From JADJQU01 sp035490315 (GTDB lineage Bacteria > Planctomycetota > UBA1135 > GCA-002686595), in assembly GCA_035490315.1 (NCBI GenBank), contig DATHET010000276.1, forward strand, positions 1 through 9,676: a stretch of DNA of 9,676 bases. The letters are read 5' to 3'. A program made the translations under genes and the position numbers. Below are positions 1 to 5,098 of this stretch, piece after piece; within the stretch, counting starts at the first letter, position 1; each line of letters begins with the position of its first letter. The notes below the pieces were generated by a model that had not been told where the DNA came from, made no database searches, and saw only the letters and a program-made list of their open reading frames with translations.

Positions 1-537
1 GAGTTTCAGGTGGAAGAGCACGCGCTCGGGCGTGATCGAGTCGAGGGCTTTGCGCAGTGGAATGTGGCGCGTGAGCAGCATGATGCGCAGCGGCCCGGCG
101 ATCGCGACCATCTGGTGCTCGGTGACGCCGGCCCAGCGGCCAAGGAGTTCCGTCTGGCCTTCGACTTTTTCGCCGGCGAGGTGCAGGGCCTCCTTGGAGA
201 CGGGAGCGGTGACCAGGGCGTCGACCTGGTGGGCCATCGCGAGATCGACGCCGCGGCGCAGGGCGACGAGGGCTGCGCGACCGCACTCGGCTTGGGCGAT
301 GCCCATTTCGAAGCGAGGGGGCGCGTAGGTCGCGAGCCAGGCTTGCTTCTCGATCTCCCGCGGATCGCGCGATTCATCCCAGAGCGGAATCGAAGCGGGC
401 CGCAGCGACGCGGGTCCTAGCACGAGGGCTCGCGATTCCTTCTGAACGTCACGATCGGCCAGGGCCGCGAGGGTTACCTCGGGGCCGATACCCGCCGGAT
501 CGCCGACGGTGACGCCAAGCAGAGGAAGTGTGTGCAC
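1..537 (-). CDS. pdxA: 4-hydroxythreonine-4-phosphate dehydrogenase PdxA, N-terminal part (runs off the window)
   Basis: The first 179 codons are visible; family members are about 320-340 residues, so the C-terminal half lies beyond the left edge. Known role: NAD-dependent oxidation of 4-phosphohydroxy-L-threonine in cytosolic DXP-dependent pyridoxal phosphate synthesis, with the product passing to PdxJ. Seen: the family signature GVTVGDPAGIGPE at residues 8-20, VTAPVSKEAL at 109-118, GQTELL at 127-132, and LTRHIPLRKALDSITP at 155-170. His158 matches the first metal-ligand histidine (His166 in E. coli); the other two ligands are not in the window. E. coli has GHTE where this protein has GQTE. 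The GTG at 535-537 was chosen because it places the signature at the usual distance from the N-terminus; no clear Shine-Dalgarno sequence precedes it. The frame stays open upstream to a GTG at 616-618 that overlaps the preceding stop as GTGA, so a 27-residue extension is possible but unlike the family. Assignment by motif is strong. Confidence 0.93.
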   Translation of the reverse strand, partial: MHTLPLLGVTVGDPAGIGPEVTLAALADRDVQKESRALVLGPASLRPASIPLWDESRDPREIEKQAWLATYAPPRFEMGIAQAECGRAALVALRRGVDLAMAHQVDALVTAPVSKEALHLAGEKVEGQTELLGRWAGVTEHQMVAIAGPLRIMLLTRHIPLRKALDSITPERVLFHLKL

Positions 538-545
538 CGAGAAAG

Positions 546-555
546 GATAGCTATC
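546..555. promoter_or_regulatory. 10-bp perfect palindrome upstream of pdxA
   Basis: GATAGCTATC is a perfect palindrome lying 9 bp before the chosen pdxA start, in the 77-bp gap after the hydrolase gene. It is the most AT-rich spot in the gap and could be a small operator or part of a promoter -10 region. I see no convincing -35 partner. A single short palindrome can arise by chance, so the regulatory reading is weak. Nothing else notable lies in this gap. Confidence 0.2.
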
Positions 556-614
556 AGCGGCGGGTTTCAGGCAGTGAGATCCGACAGGGCGCGTGGTTTC
601 ACCGAACTGCAGGT

Positions 615-2246
615 TCACTCGAAACGCGGATCCTCGATGCAGACCCAATTGCAGCCCGCGCCGCCGCGGTCGCCGCCGAGGGCGAAGGTGAGGGAGGTTT
701 TGCCATCGAGGTCGATGTCGAGCGCCAGCGGATTGTTCGCGGGCGGCACGGCTTGATCGAGCACGACGACCCCATCGACGTCGGCGCAGAACCTGAGCTC
801 GGTCTTGGTGCAGAAGCGATCCGCTTCCGCCACGGCGTGGAGCTTGCCCGTGAAGCGCTTCGCTGGGGCTGCGAGCTCGAATTGCACGAGCGTCGACCCG
901 AGTGCGTCAGCCCGCATCACCAATCGCATCGGCGGAAAAGTTTGCATCGCGAAGGGTCCGGCGCCGCTGCCGTGCGTGGTCAGAGTGACACCACGCTTCA
1001 AGAACGTGTCCGTCGTCACCTGCGGCTCGATCCAATCGATCATTCCATACTTGTTCGCGCTCGCCTGATACTGCGATCGAGGCTCGGATGCCGCACCGCG
1101 CATCCCATGTCGGATCGCCTCGAAGCAGACCAGATTCCCAAGCCCGTTGTGGTGCCCCTGCAAGGGCTCGCCTCGGCCGTAGAACTGCGCGCACTGCTTC
1201 GGCCGAGCGTCGGAAGCGGAGGACAGGAAGTCGCGCGTATCGACGAACCGTGCCCCTGATTCGGCGCAGAATTCCTGGAGCAATCTTTCCTCCCACTCGC
1301 AACTCTCATCCACCTCCAAGGCTCCATCCTCGACGTGGAAGGCAAGGTAGAAGTGCTCCAGCTTGCGGCTCGAGAGCTCGCGCTCGATCTCGAGCAGGAT
1401 GCGGCGATTCAAGCTTCGCTTCTCCGCCTCGATTTGCGCGTCCACTCTCCACTGCGCGCGCTGTCGTGACAGGAAGGACGATCCTTGATAGAGGAAAAGA
1501 CGCCACAGGTAGCTTCGAATCGTGACTGGATTCTGCGCGAGGTACTCGCGCACGCTCGTCTGCACCGGTCCGCGCGTCACGAGCTGGTCGTCGACGATCT
1601 CGAGGCGCGGCTTGGGCCAGGCGCGGAAGGAGAGCACGCTGCGGTCGAAGTCGCCTTCGACGAGAACGCTGACGATCACGATCGGGTTCTGACCCTGGAA
1701 GCGGTCGAGCGAGCTCTTGAGCAGCAGGTAGATCTGGTCGAGGCCGTAGCCGCCGACGCCGTAATTCAGGAGGACGTGGTCGCGAGCGAACTCGGAGCGC
1801 TCGAAGATCGACTGGAACCGGTCGCCGGGCAGGGTCAGGCACTGGGCGAAGGAGTCGCCGTAGAGGAGCACCGGCCGCCGGCCGCGGATCATGTCCTCGT
1901 CGACGCTCGCGTAGGTCTCAGGCCGGACCAGCGTGTTCGTCCAGCCGGTGACGGCATCATGTTGCGGCATGTCGGCGAGGGCAGCGGCGCCCTGGAATTT
2001 GCAGAGCAGCTTCCAGAAGTCATCTTCACTGTTGCCGTCGGAGTAGTGCCTCGGTTGCCGCAGCAGGCCGCCGAGACCTCCAAGATCCACGCTCGGAGTG
2101 AACAGGATGAATCGGAGCGCGAGCTCGCCACCGACGAGCGCGACGATCAGGCCGACGCCGATCGCCAGGAGTGCGTTGCGAATTTTTCGCCGGCGCGCGG
2201 GCCGCTTCGATTCAGGAGTAGCGGAGGATCGTTGGTCCGGGTGCAC
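615..2246 (-). CDS. membrane-anchored SGNH/GDSL-type hydrolase with NPCBM-like C-terminal domain
   Basis: A 543-residue protein. Seen: a basic N-terminus (KRPARRRKIR, residues 14-23), then one hydrophobic segment at about 25-49, giving a signal anchor with the rest outside the cytoplasm. Block I is LLYGDSFAQCL with the nucleophile candidate Ser132, block II is NYGVGGYGLDQIY (161-173), and block V is QGHHNGLGN (363-371), where His365 fits the catalytic position of DxH(P)NxxG. The usual Asp two residues before that His is Gln363 here. Residues about 400-543 form a beta-rich domain ending in ALGGDRGGAGCNW...EDPR, resembling the NPCBM carbohydrate-binding fold. Families of this type are esterases or acetylhydrolases/acetyltransferases acting on glycans; the substrate cannot be told from sequence. 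The start is the GTG at 2244-2246, the most upstream start after an in-frame stop, and it keeps the anchor intact. It lies 126 bp after paralog A and 77 bp before pdxA. Confidence is high for SGNH, moderate for NPCBM. Confidence 0.8.
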   Translation of the reverse strand: MHPDQRSSATPESKRPARRRKIRNALLAIGVGLIVALVGGELALRFILFTPSVDLGGLGGLLRQPRHYSDGNSEDDFWKLLCKFQGAAALADMPQHDAVTGWTNTLVRPETYASVDEDMIRGRRPVLLYGDSFAQCLTLPGDRFQSIFERSEFARDHVLLNYGVGGYGLDQIYLLLKSSLDRFQGQNPIVIVSVLVEGDFDRSVLSFRAWPKPRLEIVDDQLVTRGPVQTSVREYLAQNPVTIRSYLWRLFLYQGSSFLSRQRAQWRVDAQIEAEKRSLNRRILLEIERELSSRKLEHFYLAFHVEDGALEVDESCEWEERLLQEFCAESGARFVDTRDFLSSASDARPKQCAQFYGRGEPLQGHHNGLGNLVCFEAIRHGMRGAASEPRSQYQASANKYGMIDWIEPQVTTDTFLKRGVTLTTHGSGAGPFAMQTFPPMRLVMRADALGSTLVQFELAAPAKRFTGKLHAVAEADRFCTKTELRFCADVDGVVVLDQAVPPANNPLALDIDLDGKTSLTFALGGDRGGAGCNWVCIEDPRFE

Positions 2247-2249
2247 CGC

Positions 2250-2269
2250 CTCGACGTTAGCACGTCGAG
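2250..2269 (-). promoter_or_regulatory. stem-loop abutting the hydrolase start codon
   Basis: CTCGACGT and ACGTCGAG form a perfect 8-bp stem around a 4-nt loop. In the mRNA sense the 3' foot ends only 3 nt before the GTG start codon, and the only GAGG-like purine run is partly inside the stem. If it forms in the mRNA it would cover the ribosome-binding region of the hydrolase gene, so a translational control element is plausible. No U-run follows, so a simple terminator is less likely. A weaker inverted pair, GGAGCC/GGCTCC at 2279-2284 and 2305-2310, lies just upstream. Confidence 0.4.
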
Positions 2270-2372
2270 CCGGCCGCTGGAGCCACTGTGTCGTGATCGA
2301 GCCTGGCTCCGTACCGACAGCGCGACGAATGCGGCCAGCGTTGCCCGTGGTTGCTGATCAGGCGTCCTTGGC

Positions 2373-4937
2373 TCAGAACGGACGTTCGAGCGCGCCCATG
2401 TCGACGATTGGCGCGGAGCCAGCTCCGGTGTCGGGCGTGTTGACCACGTCGACGCGGCGCGCCCCGTGGCGCAAGTCGAGCGGCACGGGCTCGCTCTTGT
2501 TGCCGTCGCCGTCGACGTCGAGCAGATCAGCGCTCAGGGCGCCATTGTTGCCGGCATCCACGCAGGGCGAGCTCGCCGACAAGGAGTAATCGTTGTCGAG
2601 GAAGGTCGAGGCGTTGTTGTCCGCTCCATCCGCGTCGGTGAAGAGCGGATCGAGGTCGAGGTTGCCCGCTCCCCAGGTGAGCGCTCCCTGACTCAGCCAC
2701 ACGGCGGCTTGGCCACCCTCCACATCGCTGTACGAAACGCTGAGCAGCGCTGCGGGCGGTCCGCCGTCGCCCAGAAAGAACTGCGGCCCCTGGCCCGCGG
2801 TGTTGCCGTGGGCAATCGAGTTGTCGAATCGGTTCGCCGTTCCGCGGAACATGTAGAGCGCTCCGCCGCGCCCGCCAGCCGTGTTCGAGACGAAAGTCGA
2901 GTTCGTGATCGCCACCGGGCTGCGACACAGCAAGGCACCGCCATCGGTGCTCGCGGTGTTGCCCGCGAAGAGGCAGTCGTCGAACTCGTGGATCGGTCCG
3001 AAGACCGCGTCAGGCGTCAAGGCAAAGGCTCCGCCGAACGTCGCGTGATTGTCGAGGAAGCTGCAATGGGTGAAGGTGACCGGTGGCCGCAGAGTCATCG
3101 ACACACCCAGGAAGACGGCCCCTCCGTTGAATGCGGAATTGGACGCGAACACGCAATCGCGGCCCGTGACGCGCGAACCGTCGATCCAGATCGCTGCACC
3201 GCGCGCGAAAGTCGAGTTGGTCCCGAGGTTGCCCAGGAACCGGCAGCTCTCCAATTTCAGCTCACCTTGGCTCGTGAACACGGCGCCGCCGTCGGCCGAC
3301 ATGCATCCGCTGACGACGACGTCGCGCATCGTCAGCACCCCGAACTTCGCCTCGATCGCTCCGGCATAGCTCGCGGCTCCGCCCACGAGCGTGAAACCTT
3401 CGAGGGTCAGGCGCTCGCCCAGGATCATCGAAAGCACGCGAGCCGCGCCCTGACAATCGATCGTGCAGGCGCCAGAGCCATTCGCGCTGCGCAAAGTAGC
3501 GGAGTGGCCGTTCAAGTTGAGGGCTCGATTGCCCGCGCCTTGATACAGACCGTCCGCCACGAGGATCGTGTCGGCGTAGAAAGCCTTCGCCAGGGCCTCC
3601 GAGATCGTCTGGAATGGCGCGGCCGAGCTGCCGTTGCCGCCCGGAAGCGCGGAATCGTCGACGTGCCAGGTCGGCGCGCTCGCGCGGTCGACCGAAAGCA
3701 CCTGCTCGGGCCCGGTGAGCGTCGCCTGTCCGGCGCCGTCGACGCACATGGCCTGCAGCCAGACCATCCTCGCTGCAGCGGAACCATCGACGATGTCGAG
3801 CTTGCGATCCACCACCAGCGTGCCGCTCGCGCCGATCGTTCCCGCAGCCAGCGCCGACGAGAACATGGGCGTGGGAATCATCCAGCAACCCTTCAGCGGC
3901 TTCTTGAACAGGAAGGACGGCCTGCGCGCGAGCATCAGGTAGACGGTATCTCCAGGTTGCCCGCTGATCGTGATCGGCACGGCCTCGTCGTCGGGGGTGA
4001 TGCTGGGCGCGGAGAGCTTGCGCGAGCTGCCGCTCAACTGGTCGATGAGCGCTCCGTTCAGCGCGACGATGGTCTGCCCTGGAGGAGAGATGGGTCCGCA
4101 CAGCGACCATCCGCCGGCTCCGGCGACGTACGTGTTCGCGAGCAGGTGAGCCTGTCCCGCGTTCATCACCAGGGCATCTCCGCCGACGCCACCGGGGATG
4201 CAACCGATGTAATCGCCGCCCCCGCCAGACCCGCCTTGGAATGCACAGCCTGAAGCGAACAGCCCGTAGCTGAGGCCCGAATAAGCCGCCCCGCCGTTGC
4301 CGCCTTGTGGCGAGCCTTCGTCGCTGCCAGGCCCGCCTTCGATCAGGCAGTCGTACAGAGCGGAGCTCGAGTTGATCGACTCCAACCCGATCCCGCCGTG
4401 GATCGGCGCCTCTCCACCGCTGTATCCGCCGTATCCGGCTTCGATCGTGCAGCTGCTGAACACGATGTTCAGCGCGGACACCAGGCGCACGCCGCCGCCC
4501 GAGACACCTGCAAGTTGGTTTCCCGGGGCTCCCTCGATGAAGCTTGCTTCTACGCGGACATTCCCCGTCACATCACGGATCTCCAGCGCTGGCCGCTGGG
4601 TAGGCGAGACCGCGATGCCCGTGAGCAGCAGCTGCGTCATCACCACGCGTTGGGCAGGACCGATGTTCTTGACCAGGACCTGCCCGGTGATCTTCACCCA
4701 GCCAGACCCCATGCCGATCACCTGCACCGACTTGCCGTCGATCGTGAACGGCGCATAGACCCCGGGGGTCACGAGCAGCGACTCGCCTTCCAGCGCCGCG
4801 TCGATTCCCGCCTGCACGGTCGTGAAGTTGCCGAGCTGCGGGCGCTCGGCGATTCGGACGTCCCTTGCGTGGGCGAATCCGATGCTGAGTCCGAGAGCCA
4901 GGGCGATCCGAGTCAGTCGAAGCAGGTTCAGGGCCAT
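2373..4937 (-). CDS. secreted double beta-helix protein, choice-of-anchor Q type (paralog A)
   Basis: An 854-residue secreted protein with no recognised enzyme motif; probably a surface or matrix adhesin-like protein (inference). Order seen: signal peptide 1-24 (cleavage after AHA); first beta-helix about 30-290, with glycine-rich stretches (for example 235-253); a central beta-rich domain about 290-415 with SGQPGDTVY and KGCWMIPTPMFSSAL; HVDDSALPGGNGSSAAPFQTIS (424-446) opening the second helix; and FxxN...GGA repeats at 597-607, 627-637, 657-668 and 682-693, which resemble chlamydial Pmp repeats. Cys565, 595, 625 and 655 are exactly 30 residues apart. The tail has DPLFTD, SPCVDAG, a calcium-loop-like DVDGDGN and DMGALERPF, matching the choice-of-anchor Q pattern; no C-terminal beta-barrel or sorting tail follows. 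The ATG at 4935-4937 was chosen because the signal peptide starts there; a GTG at 5052-5054 would add 39 unlikely residues. It is the most divergent of the three copies. Confidence 0.88.
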   Translation of the reverse strand: MALNLLRLTRIALALGLSIGFAHARDVRIAERPQLGNFTTVQAGIDAALEGESLLVTPGVYAPFTIDGKSVQVIGMGSGWVKITGQVLVKNIGPAQRVVMTQLLLTGIAVSPTQRPALEIRDVTGNVRVEASFIEGAPGNQLAGVSGGGVRLVSALNIVFSSCTIEAGYGGYSGGEAPIHGGIGLESINSSSALYDCLIEGGPGSDEGSPQGGNGGAAYSGLSYGLFASGCAFQGGSGGGGDYIGCIPGGVGGDALVMNAGQAHLLANTYVAGAGGWSLCGPISPPGQTIVALNGALIDQLSGSSRKLSAPSITPDDEAVPITISGQPGDTVYLMLARRPSFLFKKPLKGCWMIPTPMFSSALAAGTIGASGTLVVDRKLDIVDGSAAARMVWLQAMCVDGAGQATLTGPEQVLSVDRASAPTWHVDDSALPGGNGSSAAPFQTISEALAKAFYADTILVADGLYQGAGNRALNLNGHSATLRSANGSGACTIDCQGAARVLSMILGERLTLEGFTLVGGAASYAGAIEAKFGVLTMRDVVVSGCMSADGGAVFTSQGELKLESCRFLGNLGTNSTFARGAAIWIDGSRVTGRDCVFASNSAFNGGAVFLGVSMTLRPPVTFTHCSFLDNHATFGGAFALTPDAVFGPIHEFDDCLFAGNTASTDGGALLCRSPVAITNSTFVSNTAGGRGGALYMFRGTANRFDNSIAHGNTAGQGPQFFLGDGGPPAALLSVSYSDVEGGQAAVWLSQGALTWGAGNLDLDPLFTDADGADNNASTFLDNDYSLSASSPCVDAGNNGALSADLLDVDGDGNKSEPVPLDLRHGARRVDVVNTPDTGAGSAPIVDMGALERPF

Positions 4938-4973
4938 GTTGCGAACGGGGTTCGAGCCGAGATCGGTTCGCCG
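4938..4973 (-). promoter_or_regulatory. conserved start-proximal leader block of paralog A
   Basis: The 36 bp directly upstream of the ATG differ from the matching bases before paralog B (7658-7693) at only about four positions, whereas the next 41-47 bp do not align. No purine-rich Shine-Dalgarno sequence is visible. The block may hold a 5'-UTR or promoter element, or may simply be recently duplicated DNA. Confidence 0.35.
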
Positions 4974-4983
4974 GAGTAGAAGC

Positions 4984-5010
4984 GGGGCCAGGTCTCCGTG
5001 AACCTGCCCC
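4984..5010 (-). promoter_or_regulatory. bulged GC-rich stem-loop upstream of paralog A
   Basis: GGGGC(c)AGGT at 4984-4993 pairs with ACCTGCCCC at 5002-5010: nine base pairs, a one-base bulge and an 8-nt loop. It sits about 47 nt before the start codon in the unconserved part of the leader. At the corresponding place before paralog B a different bulged stem can be drawn (7706-7712 with 7724-7731). GC-rich DNA yields such stems by chance, so function is uncertain. Confidence 0.25.
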
Positions 5011-5014
5011 ATGT

Positions 5015-5061
5015 GCTTGGATCCGATGCGGGGGTCCGTGACACGGAATCCCACACAATGC
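5015..5061 (-). promoter_or_regulatory. conserved upstream block with interrupted palindrome (before paralog A)
   Basis: This 47-bp block matches 7741-7786 before paralog B at about 39 of 47 aligned columns, including an identical 22-bp core. The core holds TCCGTG-A-CACGGA (5035-5047), flanked by GGGG and CCC on either side. It lies about 100 nt upstream of the start codon. Its symmetry and retention between less conserved flanks fit an operator or promoter-associated site shared by the paralogs. I could not recognise a named sigma-factor promoter or regulator site in it. Confidence 0.4.
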
Positions 5062-5067
5062 CTCCGA

Positions 5068-5088
5068 CGCGGGATGATCTGTCCCGCG
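5068..5088 (-). terminator. possible terminator-like stem-loop after paralog B
   Basis: CGCGGGA (5068-5074) and TCCCGCG (5082-5088) form a perfect 7-bp GC stem with a 7-nt loop, beginning 10 nt after the stop codon of paralog B. No T-run follows in the transcript direction, so it is not a classical intrinsic terminator; it could aid 3'-end stability or partial termination. A shorter 4-bp version is at the same place after paralog C (7798-7801 with 7809-7812). Confidence 0.35.
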
Positions 5089-5098
5089 GCAGCTCAGC

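Noticed and set aside
10..420. Plus-strand frame at the left edge (136 codons), and a minus frame at 6-377
   Set aside because: The open minus-strand frame over 1-537 carries unmistakable PdxA motifs, so both are shadows of it.
2466..4253. Long plus-strand reading frame (595 codons) opposite paralog A, and similar ones at 5192-6022, 6059-7384 and 1485-2357
   Set aside because: They lie wholly antisense to genes with clear signal peptides and repeat motifs, are rich in Arg, Ala and Glu without any domain pattern, and are the expected mirror frames of high-GC coding DNA.
4938..5054. N-terminal extension of paralog A from a GTG at 5052-5054 (39 extra residues)
   Set aside because: The signal peptide begins at the ATG at 4937, paralog B cannot be extended in the same frame because of an in-frame TGA, and the region is better explained as a conserved leader.
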